In this document: positions 31,291 through 43,062 of the stretch, one piece after another | Numbering within the stretch: position 1 is the stretch's first letter | Layout: each line of letters begins with the position of its first letter | Assembly: GCA_948099385.1 (NCBI GenBank) | Contig: CANUEZ040000183.1 | Location: forward strand, 1 to 64,000 | Direction of reading: 5' to 3' | From: Fasciola hepatica | Taxonomy: Eukaryota; Platyhelminthes; Trematoda; Plagiorchiida; Fasciolidae | Length of the DNA: 64,000 nucleotides | Notes under the pieces: model-generated | What the model was told of the DNA's origin: nothing | The model's database searches: none | The model's input: only the letters and a program-made list of their open reading frames with translations | Made by a program: the position numbers and the translations under genes

Positions 31291-32564
31291 TCTGCATGAT
31301 AGAGGGAAATCGGCGTAAACCAAGCCAAGCTCATAACACAGCTGAAGGAAAAAGGCGAATGTCATCGGCCCAATCTGGCTCGTTTGGAGGGGAAAATGCT
31401 GACGAAGCAAAGCGAGAATATGATTCTACAAACGGAACGAACCGATAGTGTTTTGGCTTGTCGGCGGGCGTATTTATTACGATGATATGGCCGTTTTGGT
31501 TTCTGGTCTGCTCGGATAACTGTGGAAAAACCCAGTTTGCACCCTCGGTTTTCCGCCGGTTGAGTGGGCACCCAGACTCACTCCGAATATCGATCCCGGG
31601 ATGCGTCCATGACCAGCATTGCCTCCAGTTTTCTGCCGTAGCATAATGCTCCACCACCACCTATTCACCCTAGGAGATCGTTTTTCTTGTTGCCTGCATC
31701 AACCTCATTGTCCTTCTATCTCTGACTTTGATGTCAACCACGCTGGAGCACCGTAGTAGAGAATTGCTAGGTAGGAAGTAAAGTCCGTTAGAAAGACCTC
31801 ATATGTGGTTGATTTTACCATTCCTAGCTCTTCATCTGTTTTATTCATTCACTTGTTGTTCTCACCTGATCGAGGTTCGCTGCCTTTACTCTCAGTTTGC
31901 TCGAATTGAGCCCATGTTATTCTATCTTTATCGGAAGTCTACTGCTCGGTGACCCTTGAGTTCTGGTTATCCCTAAGATTTTGTCCTTTTATCATTTTGA
32001 GATGAACTACAATCATGTGAGCTTCCCAAAATCATTTATGCTTACGCACTGGTTATTCATATGCTGAACTAGTAACTGTATAGATTATTTGAATATCACT
32101 GAATCTGTATTCCGATTCTCGGGTCCCTTTTCTTTTGGGCTCGCGGTAAGGTAAGTCTTGCGCAGTCTCGTGCTCTTCTAGACAGTCAGAAACGGGCTTT
32201 TGAAACGCTAACTAGGTACGTATACTTCCAGCAGCGCTACTGAAATTAATACATCATTCGATGTATGAAAGGCCTTGGGGTGTTCGACCGTGCTCGTTTG
32301 AAGTTTTTGGTTTCACTTTGAATGCAGTTTACTTAGCCATCTAGTACATCTTGACGCCCCTGCTAGGGCTCATTCCTAGCAAAAACCAACTAAATTTTCC
32401 ATTGTTTTGGTGGCACAATCAATGTTTGAAATTATTTGTATGCCTGCTATTTACCAATCCAGCACCCAATAATCTACGGATCGATCTCATTCTTATTTGG
32501 TATCTGCTCATTTGTCTGCTTTTTATTCTAAATTGGAATAGCCGGTTTTATTTCAGTGATTTGA
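31291..32564. other. Unassigned DNA before the plus-strand Pao
   Basis: No gene is supported. A 109-codon minus frame (31331-31660) and a 111-codon plus frame (32351-32686) lack known motifs. The plus-strand Pao would need its 5' LTR here, but I could not identify one. Confidence 0.4.
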
Positions 32565-33692
32565 TTGTCGAGCTCAATTTTGTGTGCACAGTGTCACCAA
32601 AATGCGGGCCACTGGGGCTTTGTACAGGGCATCTTGATGATAAATGTCCAAGCTTCTGTGGCTCGAGCTCTAATTACTGGTGTTGAGGTAGCCGCTCCCG
32701 CTTTCCAGAATGGTCCCCCCGTGCGACAGCTTCCCATTTTTCGTGTGATTTTTGTAGTGACTGGTAGGAAGTGAACTTGATGAAATCTAAAATGCCTCAA
32801 AACTTCCCGTCAGTCGTTCGCCCGGGGTGTGGTGTCTTTTGTTTAGGTAGGCCTGGAGTGTCAACTTTCATGCAGCTGGAGTCACCTTTGCCGAACTCAG
32901 GGCAATTAGTTCCAGTCCAGTTGCACTGTTCCGCAGGACCAAATCAGTGTAGCTGGAACGAACTACAGGTTACTTAACCTTAATGTTTGACTCTAACATT
33001 TTGGCCGGCACGGAGGTTATAGAATACCACCTTACGCTTCCATTCAAAGCGGTTTATAAAAGACCATGGGGAATTAAAGAAGACCCTGCCAGGTCTCCGA
33101 CTGAGGCAACTCGGAGTTTTGTTGGACAGGCTGCCAAAAAGAAAAATCACCGACAGTTTGGACGGAAATACAACTTTGACTCTTGCCTTCTCATTGAGAG
33201 CTGAACGATAGCCTTGTAGCATATGAAGCACAAGGTAGACCTAGACGCTCTATTTGCGCTGGAGAAAATACTGAAGAACTCGCTACATGCCTTGCAGTGC
33301 GAATGGGTTGTGACGGTTGATAGGATAATCCAAAGCTGCGGAGAAACTGAGTTTGGGGAACTAACGGAATGTCCGTCGTCCACGGCCAGCTTAAACGGAA
33401 GCTGCTTTGGTTTGCTGAAGGAGCAAAATTGGAGGATCCTTGAGCCTAGCCAGAACTCACACGGCAACCTGGATAGAATCACACTGCTGACCTAGATAAA
33501 AAAGTTTGCGATTGTGGGATAACCCGGTGTGCTTTATATACGGAACGACACTATTCAGAAGAAAGCCTCAAGGTCCTGGAGATAGAAGCAGCGCCCAGTT
33601 GACAGAAAGTGCAGAAAAGCAATGTGTGCTTTATATGCGTAAGGAAAAATCATTGGGTGAGTGAGTGCAATGCAAAACTAGGCACCACATAA
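32565..33692 (+). pseudogene. gag: BEL/Pao gag with intact CCHC zinc knuckle
   Basis: Pao gag remnants lie in several frames. PPVRQLPIFR near 32730 fits the LPxFxGD start of the gag core. FVGQAAKKKNHRQFGR (33120) is followed by KVDLDALFALEKILKNSLHA and LQCEWVVTVDRIIQSCGETE (33225-33360), matching the late gag region, and LNGSCFGLL. In a third frame, 33627-33668 gives a perfect CX2CX4HX4C knuckle, CFICVRKNHWVSEC, that ends shortly after at a stop. Gag would package the RNA. It is broken by several frame changes, so it is non-functional, though the knuckle itself is intact. Confidence 0.75.
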
Positions 33693-34340
33693 AAGGTTTT
33701 TAGGTTGGCAGCATCAACTGCTGCATGCGATTTCGTTAGGTGTGATGCTTCCACGGCCTGGATTTAGTGAAATTATCCGCACGTCAAACAAGCAGCGAGG
33801 TGGTCATGTATCCTTTGATTTCATTCCTAAAGTTTAGAGCTCAACTTCAGATTGTGAGTGGGTAGGCTTTACCGGGCAATGGAGCTGACACTGCCCTCTT
33901 TGTAGCGGTTGTGTTACACCGGTTAGGCCTAGAACAGTGAAGTGGCGGGTAAATAGTAAAACGGCTATTGTGACCATCAAAACCGGCCCAATCAGTGACG
34001 CCATTGACTTTTTTCGGAGGACAAAAGGAAATCCGTTCGCATGGGCTAAGTCTAGGTACTTAGAGAGCCACCTTAGACCGGGCCCATCGGTTAGGGTCCA
34101 ATGAGAATAAAGCGATGGGCAAAACGTGCGTATTTGCCGCTTGAAGAGAGCTACGGATAAGTATTTGTGGTGGCTCCAAGTGAACCTCCGGGAGCTCATT
34201 GGTGTTGAGACCACAGACTCCAAGGCCCGATGCACAAGCATGCCGCGTACACCTTGTTGGTTGGGTGATACTTAGGCCTTTGCACTAAGCAGACTACGAT
34301 TTCAGTTCATTCGATTGCATTTCAACAAGCTTTTCCAGGT
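33693..34340 (+). pseudogene. pol: BEL/Pao protease region
   Basis: After the gag knuckle the plus strand reads LKFRAQLQIVSG, a stop, then ALPGNGADTALFVAVVLHRL, around 33830-33930. This resembles the ALLDxGADTxLxxxxLxxRLGL aspartic protease site, with Asp of the active triad replaced by Gly or Pro in this reading. The rest up to 34340 is degraded. Position between gag and RT supports the call. Confidence 0.55.
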
Positions 34341-35540
34341 TACTGGATTGACTGACGAGGATTGGCTAGGTGGAGGACGCAAAAGCTGGCGCCCCAGCGG
34401 AATCCGGCAAACACTTTATGACCGATCAACTTGTGGTTCCGTTACCGTGCAAGGAAAGAAGCAAGACTTCGCTAGGAAATAATACCTCCGCCGTTGCACG
34501 ATTGCGACACTTAGGGCGGCGACTATCTTATGATGGAGAGTTTTGTGGTAAATATACTCATTCGATAAAAGTCAATGGGGAAAGATTACTCAGTCGCCGT
34601 CCCCTAACGGCATATAAGGCTTGGGTACCACCTAGGGTGGTACCCGCGGCACCATGTGGCTTTTAATCTGAGAAAGCCAGACAAGTTGCCCCTAGTCATG
34701 AACCGCGCTGCAAAAGAGTAGCGACCGGTAAACGATATGCCGCATCAAGATCCTGGCATGGCTGTGATCCAGTAAAAGTACTTCCGCCATTTCGAAAACA
34801 TAGGGTAGCCTCACCAGTTGATGCCGAGTAAATGTTCATGCAAATAAGAGCACCTGGAAGCTAAAAGCAAGCACTTTGGTTTCCGTGGTGGCAAAACGGG
34901 GACCAAGGTGCAGAACCTTGCGAGTGCCAAATGGCGGTGAATCCGTTAGAATCTATTTCGTCACAGTTTTGACCTAATTCTTCTTTACCATATGCAGCCG
35001 GTAGGGTCCAAATGGTCTTCGGTCTGGACGCGGTGCTGTGTGACTTCTAGGTCGGAGACTGCCTCCTACGGTTTGCTGCTTTTGACGATGTGAAAACGTT
35101 AGCGAAATTAATAAAAGAATTGCCGTTGGGGGCTGGGTTCAAGCAAGGGAAGCAGACATCTAGTTTGCCTGATTTGCGAGAGTTCTACTTTGAAGAAGAG
35201 GTGCACAGTGGTTCCGTTCCCCTTCTTCAGTCGGGTACTATTGGTCGACCAGCAGTAGGGTACAGTTGGATAAGGGATCCGGTGATTGTGCTCTCCCTTT
35301 TCGGTTGCTCGACAGATCAACAACTAGGAGTGGAGTACTGTCAAAGCTGAGTTCTTGGTAAGGTCCTCTGGTCCTGGCTGTACCTCCGTGCCCACCTGCG
35401 AAGAAGCTTTTGCCGAGGTCATGTAGATCAAAACGGGCTAAGATCGAGCCCCGAACAATGCAGAAATCGATTAATGGCGGAAAAATATACGTTTTCTCCG
35501 GGGTTTAGACCATATAAGGAACCTGGAAGTGCGCGTAGCT
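34341..35540 (+). pseudogene. pol: BEL/Pao reverse transcriptase region
   Basis: The frame 34370-34666 carries the Pao RT entry: LVVPLPCKERSKTSLGNNTS, VARLRHLGRRLSYDGEFCGK, and YTHSIKVNGERLL. It continues across stops with PDKLPLVMNRAAKE, QDPGMAVIQ and fragments of the palm (FGFRGGKTGTKVQNLAS, which in the adjacent frame recalls LWWxxGDQGxEP). The frame 35090-35350 begins KTLAKLIKELPLGAGFKQGK, the region after the catalytic DD box of Pao RT. I could not read the catalytic aspartates themselves; the part around 35030-35080 is corrupted. The minus-strand Pao near the array lacks exactly this domain. Confidence 0.75.
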
Positions 35541-36010
35541 GAGACGAACACAGGGCTTGATAGAACTTCATTTATCTTGTGACGAATCCGACGTCGGTTA
35601 CGCTGCAGTCATATATACCGGCAGAGTCCCAGTGGACAAACTGCCCCACTGTATGTTACTATTCGGTAATTCTTGAGTAACTCCTGTGAGGCCCGGTGCA
35701 ATACCCCAAATGGAGTTGTCTGCCACAAAGCCGGGTGTAAACAGGGAGGGGAAGATCAGAAATGCCTAACCATGGCTGTTTGATCACACCTGGAGTTGAT
35801 CTGCTTTCTTGATAGTGAAGTACTATGCAAAGGACACTTTCACTCAATTTCGCACCCTCGTAACAAACCGACTGTCGCTTGTGCACCCATAATTTACAGT
35901 ATTCCAAAGGCGAGTTACAAGGCCAGAAATAGACCTGGCTGATTTCACTCGCGAGGTACATCGAAGAGGGGTCAGGAGCCTTGATTGACAGGACCTACCT
36001 TTTGTCACGA
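35541..36010 (+). pseudogene. pol: BEL/Pao RNase H-like region
   Basis: The plus strand reads IELHLSCDESDVGYAAVIYT (35563-35620; the ELHxFxDASExGYGAVxY motif with a conserved Asp), then a frame change, PQMELSATK (PRLELxAA region), YYAKDTFTQFRTLVTNRLSL (YIxNxxxRFxTFVxNRxxxI), and EIDLADFTR (NPADxxSRG). This is the ordered pattern of the Pao RNase H and following linker. Stops and frame shifts make it inactive. Confidence 0.75.
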
Positions 36011-36109
36011 CTTCGTCACTTCTGACTTTCCCATTTCTGTTCCACCTCCAGGAAATGGAGATAAAAAAACCTTGTCTACCATTACTCGGGATGAGTAGCT
36101 AGATAAACA

Positions 36110-36335
36110 AAGATAGCTTTTAAGCCGTTATTCAGACTGTCCGAGGATTCTGAGGGCCAGTGCGTGGATAACCTGGTTCGCATTCTACACTACGATCATG
36201 CTGTGTCCGAGGGCCAGGGCGCACATGAGGCAAGAGTTCTCACCTTCGGCGAGATAAGTGAAGCTAGACCAAGGGCACTAAAGATGGTTCACAGGGAGGC
36301 ATTCGGAATTCCACGCAGGCGGTTGGCTGTGATCC
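36110..36335 (+). pseudogene. pol: BEL/Pao pre-integrase segment
   Basis: Reading QCVDNLVRILHYDHAVSEGQ and GEISEARPRALKMVHREAFG agrees with the stretch before Pao integrase (LTxxEIxxAxxxILKxVQREAF). Beyond 36335 the resemblance stops, and the integrase core is not found. Confidence 0.6.
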
Positions 36336-36339
36336 AGTG

Positions 36340-38490
36340 AGTTTACTAGTGGAACTTTTTCCCAGTGATGCGAAGTGGTTTATTGCGTGTAGGGGGGCGA
36401 CTGGCCTATACAATTTTGTCAATAGAGTTTAAACATCCGGTGTAGCAGCCGGCTGAAGAAAATCTCCCAGAAACAACTAAATTTCATGCTTCCTTTACAT
36501 CGCTCGCTCAACGACAATTTTTGCCTTTTCATGCACGGTATGTTTTCACGAACAAAGGTTTATTTGTTCTCTTCCGACGCGATACTCTGTCATATTCCTG
36601 TTCTGGACCGGCATGACGCACTTGCTTCTTTCTCCAAAGCTGCAATTTGATTCTCGTTTTATGAGTCCTAGTGATCACATAATTGATGTTCGTATCCGTT
36701 TTATGTCACTGTTCACTTGATAATCTAGTATCGTAGAATTTCATGGATAATCGCGCTCTTATTTCAGGATCAGTTTCGAATTGAGCCAGTCATGGCCCGA
36801 AGGCGTCTCACTCCCGTTACTCTACCTGGCCAACGCCACGTCAAGGATCCATTAGTACTCCACTGCCATCTTACAGGAAAACTCGGTGGTACCCCGCTAT
36901 TTCTGTCGGTTGCCAGTGAAAGGTACCGGATGAAGGAGGCACTTGGTGCCACAAGAATAGTAGCTGGAAGATGTCACCAGTCGGAGGGTACTGTGGCCTA
37001 CTTTAAGCAGTTGGTGGAGCCTCTGCCTTTGTGCCGCTTGGGAATGAGCAAATAAAGCCTTTGTTTCGTGGGCTTTTATTTTGCAGCCCCATTCTAGTGT
37101 ATCAAGGGAAAGGTATTGCTTACGGAAAAAGCTTCCTGAGCTCAGCCAGTTATATCAAGAATGCATAATTCCTCCTCTTTTGTACTCTGTTTAATTGCTT
37201 CGATCTTACTGAGGCTTTACGAGCTGCTCAGCCGTTTTGGTTTTTGGTCGTCCCGTAAGGTCGGTTCCGTTCCACTCTCAGGGCCAGCATGAAACCGAGC
37301 ACAGCTTTATTTGGAGTGCTACGTCATAAGCTTTCCCACGCTCTGTGGGTTTGACTGGTTGGATTATGTTAATTATAAGTTTGGAGGTTGCGGGGAGCCT
37401 TTCTTCAGTGAGGTTGAGTGCCGTGGAATCTTACACGGATTTTTTGATGGATTCAGGTGAGATGCCGGGCAAACTTCGGTTCCATCATAAGATGATGTGA
37501 TCTGGCTCGGGGAAGTTAGTGTGGCTGAAAACTTAGAATTACACCTATAAGAGGCCCTAAATACGCAGAAATAACTGTGATAAGAACATATGACGACAAA
37601 TAAATTATTTAGCACGCAAAAAGAACGGAGAACAATCGATATGAAATGGAACAGTGGTACATTGTGATAAAAGAATGGTATCAGGGTAAGAAACACCATG
37701 TGGATGGGAAAAAGAGTCAGGTAGATGGAGAATGGTGATTTAAATACGTGTAAAGTTAGGAGGATCCGGTATTTCATAAGTGTTTCTTACGGATGCATGG
37801 GAAGTGGGCGCATATCACGGGACAGTCGGAGGATGGATAGAAAAGAAAAGGCTGGCGGAAGGCTAGAAGAAGTAAATCGAATACGTGCTCTTTGTTGTTC
37901 ACAAAACGTGGTTCATCAGCAGAGCAAACGAGCTAAAGAGTAGAGCAAAGGACGCCAGACACTGAAATCGCGATGGAAGATAATATAAGAGAAGAAAAAG
38001 TCCAGTAACGATCAGGGGGTGCAAGCACTGGTGGACTGAGTGGTCATGAAAACTCCGAGACGTCATGACACATTTTTCTTTAGGGGGTAGTGCGCGGTGA
38101 ATCACCAGAAGAAAAACACGGACGAAACGAAGTGGAGAGCACAGAAACGATGACGGCTTTGGCAAGCAGGATGTAGGTTGGGGAAGACAAGGGAAATCTT
38201 TCAGAGGGATTAGTGAGATTCGGCTGACGGAGTCATTTTGTGCAAATGCACCAAGAGATGACGGCGGAAAAAGGAGATTTCTTAAACCTGACACTTAATA
38301 TGTAAGAAATAGTAACGCGATGGCGGGGGAATGCAGGCTGAATGTAGTTTTAAAACTGTCGACAGAGCATGGGCTATCAGCCGAGAAGAGGAACTGGGAA
38401 GTAAGAATACGGTACCAATAATGGTGTCAAGAAAGTTTAGCAGTCGAACCTTAGACGGCTCTACTAGTTTTTTCCCTAAAGTAATACCTT
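36340..38490. other. Unassigned DNA after the Pao element
   Basis: No supported gene. Minus frames at 37373-37777 and 37899-38294 (134 and 131 codons) are rich in Ser/Leu/Phe and have no motif. A plus frame at 36792-37055 (87 codons) is also unassigned; it could belong to a lost Pao integrase end, but I see no evidence for that. Confidence 0.45.
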
Positions 38491-39201
38491 ATGTTTTCAT
38501 GGTACTCACAACTCAACAGAAAAACAAGTTTTGATGACCGACGAGAAATGCCACAGAGCCTTCTGGAGTTGTTTTCCCCTTTTATTTGTTCTCGAGGCTG
38601 GGTTAATTTATTTCTATTTGACAATCTAGAAGTGTCCGCCGATATACTTCATTCTAATCTTAGTAATCGCCCCGACCAGAGCACAACCGTCCCGCGACCC
38701 ACAATAAGGAAACAACCGATTCTTCCAGACTGTCTCAATAGTAGGCCAGCCAGACTCCAACGAGGGCTCCACCTTGTGCCATCAAACAGCATGTTCGTGC
38801 CATACTATGAAAACGATTTGGATTCTCTTGGAGTAGAAAAAACAATCAAAGGCTTCAAGCCACTCAAACAGAGTGAAAGCTCTGACCATGATGATGGAGG
38901 TCGGAATCAACCTTTTTGGTCAAGCCAACTCCTACTTGGGCTGAAACAGTATTTACTCAAATCACCATCTTTCGACTGCGGAGGCCTTCAGTACTTATTT
39001 AACTCCTCTCTAACGGTGAAGGATACTACATCCATCCTCTTTGTAAATCCGGAGACACCAGTAGCTTTCTCAACTGCTTCGTTTCACTTTCATGAGACCT
39101 CATTTCTGGCAGTAAAACAAGACCCTTTTTCTGAAGCGGTTCCCAAGCTTTGTCACCGGTCATTTTCAGTCTGGGCAGTATGGGCCCTCCCATGCTGTTG
39201 A
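38491..39201 (+). pseudogene. LINE (family B-like) linker and RT N-terminus
   Basis: A 236-codon frame starting with ATG. It is not a recognised host protein. Wording near the middle and end fits the linker to the RT of a CR1/Jockey-like LINE: GFKPLKQSESSDHDDGGRNQ recalls the ...GPLKxSxGxLxxDDxEKAN region, and SLTVKDTTSILFVNPETPVA, FHETSF and FSEAVPKLCHRSFS follow the KLNPxKSPGPDGxxPRLL...LFNxSL pattern. The adjacent frame takes over at about 39150 with SGQYGPSHAVEKR and KGG. The N-terminal 70 residues have no visible match. It is probably one piece of the following RT copy, so the long frame is a partly intact LINE remnant. Confidence 0.55.
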
Positions 39202-40500
39202 AAAACGTCTAATTTGTCAAAAGGGGGGTATTTCCCTTCCCAGCGGAAGACTTTCATTGATATTCCAAAATACAAAAAACCAACCATGTTCAGATCAAGT
39301 TACTCGCCGGCCGGTCAACCGCAGCACTATCGTGTGCACAACACTATGGAGTGATAACGGGAAAGCTGACACTTCAACATCCCAAACGCAATATAATCAT
39401 CGAAGATCGGCACGGTTTCCAAGAAGCGGATTACCTGTGACTTGCATGATAGGGTTTCTCGACCTAGTCACGGAGGCTGTCAGTATTGGCAGACCAATGA
39501 TTGTGATAATTATGGCCATGACCAAGGCTTTCGACCGAGTTTTCCACGTCAGGTTACTGGAGGGGATCAGAACACATGCAGTTGTGTACCCTGTGCTTGC
39601 TTGATTTCCATTATATTTATTATCCAGCGATCAGGTAGTAAATACAGGAAAAATTCCATTCAGACCCCGATCTGTACCTAGTAGTGGGGTTCAAGGCAGT
39701 GTGTTAGGCCCACTAACTTTCACAGTCCGTAAAAGATGTACTTACCATCTTCCCACGGAGGTTTTCCCTCCTGTCTGCAGATGATATTGTAATAGTCCAT
39801 GTTTTTGAATCCTTGTCGTCTGCTTCAATAACGAGTGACACTGCAAAGGAGATCTGTGGTTTGTCCTCCAGGTTCAACCACGGGGAAAGTCGTGATCTGC
39901 TGAACATAGATCCTCTGCAGCTATTTTACCTAAGGAACAACCGTCTCTTCTCTCAAGATGTCATTAAAACAGGGCATGTTTTTCAGCAACGCCAGCAAGA
40001 ACTCTTTATTATTCCATCCTTAACTGCGAGTTTTGGCTTCCATCCCTTCGATTTAGCTTACTATAGGGTCAAACTTTGCCGTCAATAATAACATAACAAT
40101 GCGGAACAAGTTGCCGCTGCACACCCATGCATTATCACCATCCTCCAAGGCGGTAAAACGCAAAAAACAGAGAAAACGCTAAACATGACCTACACTCATT
40201 ACTTCAGGGGCTTAGTTCTTTCAGGTACATATAAGGTACCGATAAAGCAAGTTTCCACTTTTAAATTCCTGGTCCCAATAATGCCCAAATATGGTTTGTC
40301 TCCAGCTACCAGCGACCCGAGCACCCAGTATATGGCACAGTGACCCAGTATTTTCATTGACAGGCCTGCACAAAGGACTATTGTTTTTGGTTCTGGGACC
40401 TAAGATACCAAAGCCCGTACATCTCAGTGCCCGGTCAAACCCAAATAACTGTCCTTCAATAAACCCACCACATGCAGCCGGTCTGTTTCTCGACTTGTTG
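39202..40500 (+). pseudogene. LINE (family B-like) reverse transcriptase
   Basis: The plus frame 39257-39604 reads SGLPVTCMIGFLDLVTEAV, then MAMTKAFDRVFHVRLLEGIR, motif A of a LINE RT with the catalytic Asp replaced by Ala (the usual reading is MDMTKAFDRVPH). After frame changes, GSVLGP-like wording appears at about 39690-39715 and ADDIVIVH at 39777-39800, where the ADD aspartates remain but the usual Phe before them is Ser. The C-terminal part (IKQVSTFKFLVPIM, about 40237-40280) matches the VxTFKDLGVxx step. It decays beyond about 40400. The same LINE type as at 9.0-11.0 kb is likely but unproven. Confidence 0.75.
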
Positions 40501-40579
40501 TTTTGTGCGCTGCGTGAACTGCCCCTGCCTTGTGTGAAACAGAACTTCGATGGACTCAAATCTCATCGAATGAACTGAG

Positions 40580-41819
40580 GTTGTTGTAGACTCTACCTGC
40601 CTCGGCATCCCGTTTCTTACTTAGATGGTCCTAGTGGCCCGTGCTTTATGGATTCGGCGGGTTCTTCAGCAGCGTATCTGTAAGCATTCCTGACTGCTCT
40701 TGCTGTCCTGCATGAACTTGATCAAGAACGGGCTACATGATCACCAAAACGAAGATAATGGCATAAAAATGCGGGAAAAGGTATTTACCGTGTTTATCTT
40801 TCAATCATGTCTTCATCGTTGCGTTCGACACATGTCGCTGGGTCGCGATTTTGCTAGGGAATGACTGGTGTGACTGACTTTTTCCGTCGCTGCTAGCCGC
40901 ATGCGGTCCATTGTCTTCCATGGCCCGTTTTACCTTATGTCAGAGGCATTTTGATCCGTCTCTCCGCATTCCTCCCCATTTGCAACTCCAGTTTTTTGCA
41001 TGTCTTCCATAAAATGCGTACCTGGTCAAGATTGGTGCGCGCCAAGATAACACTCCTGCTGAGCTAGGGTTTTGTGTATACCACGTTACATAGCCTTAGC
41101 TTTAGAAAGCTTTAGTGCCCTTGCCACCAAAGCTGATGGTCGGAACAACAGCAAAAAGTTTACCCCTTTTTGTTTCTGTTCCAAATTTTGATGGTTAACC
41201 TTAGGTCCTTGCCTTGCCACCTGGAGAAGATTTAAACCGTTGCCATACCTAATTTATAACGCGGATCATCGGCATATACTTCACCCAAATTACGACGGGT
41301 CTCGATTTATCAAAGTTCCTATCTGCCCAGAATCTGCACACGTGTAATGATGAAACCTCTCCGGAAAAAGGCAAATCATCATGATAGGGGATTTCTCAGA
41401 ATCCTTTCGCAGTTTCTTTCTGTCCGTCTGTTTCACCATAAATCCTTTCTCGCAATGAGTCCGAAGAAGCGTTCGTCAATTATTTTCAGCACCATCCCTG
41501 GATATATATATATCCTTCGCATCTAACACTAACTCTCTTTGTAACTATTCCACGTTTTTCTGATTTATTATCATCGTTATTACCCGTTTTCGGAACAGGA
41601 TCAGATCCACGGCGCTATTTTTTGCCACGTCACTTCAATAAAACACCACCCCCACCGATTCTATTGTTGGCCCGGTGTGCATCTTCTTTAAAAGTTTGAA
41701 AGTATTATTCCCTTCTGGGTAAATCTGTTCACTCCGACCATGCTTTACCCGTGCTTTTTGACCGCGGTAAAGAAATGTGCCAATAATACGATTGTTATTA
41801 TTACTTTATCATTATCTCT
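40580..41819. other. Unassigned DNA
   Basis: No motif is seen in either strand. A short ATATATATATAT run lies at about 41503. The stretch ends where the endonuclease wording of a family A LINE begins. Confidence 0.45.
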
Positions 41820-42510
41820 TTCTGCCAAGACTCAGTTAAGCCACCAGGCCACTTGAGTAATGAACTTGGCATTCAGGCATTGAAAATAGATGCAGGGTGC
41901 TCGTCGGCCCCCGATGCCTACATTGATAGACACCGCCTGTAGTTTCCACGAGGTCGTAAAACTTTGTCAGCTTTTCATCCCCCACTGGTCTCTTTAAATG
42001 GAACCTTTATCAAATTTGCATTTGAGTGTCAATGATGGCCTCGTACAGTTACCTCAGAATAATATAACTGCACTTAGCGGATGTAAAGACCCACTGAAGT
42101 TAGCTTTCCTGTTGTTTCTTTTGTACACCATAGCTCACAGGAGCATAACAAACGGACGAATCTGACAAAGCTATACCGATGCTTTCTGCCACGTAGCTGA
42201 AATTCCGCAATCTGCCAAAATCATATCGGGGGACCTCAACCTCCCTGGCATTTGTTGGACAACCCTGAATTCCTCTCCGAAGTTATGCAATTTTATCTCA
42301 TGTATCGGCGCTGGCGGATGGACACAACAAGTAAAATCACCAACCAGAGGGAACAATATTCTTGACCTTATCTTCACTTTAGGCCTCCGAAATATAAAGG
42401 CAAATGTCCTTGGCCACCTTCCTGGTTTTGATCATAGGGTCATAACATGTGAATTTCTCGTTCATCCGCATCACCAGGAAAGTCCTCAAAATCGAAAATC
42501 ATTCCGAAGT
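41820..42510 (+). pseudogene. Family A LINE endonuclease, C-terminal two-thirds
   Basis: Readable parts include LPQNNITALSGCKDPL (42036-42083), a decayed YRPP region, HVAEIPQSAKIISGDLNLPG (GDFN box as GDLN, 42200-42250), QQVKSPTRGNNILDLIFTLG (42328-42385), and GHLPGFDHRVITCEF (42410-42455), the closing His box. The order and spacing match the endonuclease of the long minus-strand copy. Upstream, only a weak NELGIQALKIDAGC remains from the front. A frame change lies near 42300. Confidence 0.75.
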
Positions 42511-43062
42511 GCAAATTAGGATACTTTACCCACCATCCTGCGGAATCAGACTCGGGATGAATTCTTTCAAACATCTGATCCTCAGCTGGAGTCGGATGTG
42601 ATGTACTCTAACTTATTCTGTTCTCTTGACATTACATCTCTCGGGATAACTGAGTTCAGTGGGAGAAAGATCTATCGAAAACAAAAGTTGCAACGTAAGT
42701 TTGAGGAGTTGCAGCTTGCCTACAAAAGGATCAACGACCTTTCTATCTTCCTCTGCCTGAGCCACCTCTCACGCGAACTACTAAGCGAGAATGATAACAA
42801 GCTGGAGAAGCAAGAACTGTACGCTCTCAACCAGCCGAATAAAATAGCCCACCTCTCTGGCCTTATTAAAACTGGAAACCCTCGCTGTACAACCAAAATA
42901 TTCTATCAAAGATCATTTATATTAGCTCGCCCCAGTTAATCGCTGAGGCATTCAATAATTTCTTCGCTTCTACCTCCATAACAGACCACAATGTCCAACC
43001 CAGGATCTCATCCCCTCGACTGCCGACACCTTGTCAAACGTAGTATTCTAAGCCAACGAGGT
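42511..43062 (+). pseudogene. Family A LINE linker
   Basis: The plus frame 42598-42939 (113 codons) includes GRKIYRKQKLQRKFEELQLA and follows the endonuclease. It ends before the RT entry and includes AEAFNNFFAST-like wording in the next frame (about 42945-42975), which is typical just before LINE RT. Confidence 0.6.

Noticed and set aside
37373..38294. Two minus frames of about 130 codons with hydrophobic stretches that could suggest membrane proteins
   Set aside because: The composition reflects A/G-rich plus-strand DNA; there is no signal peptide, conserved motif or gene context.
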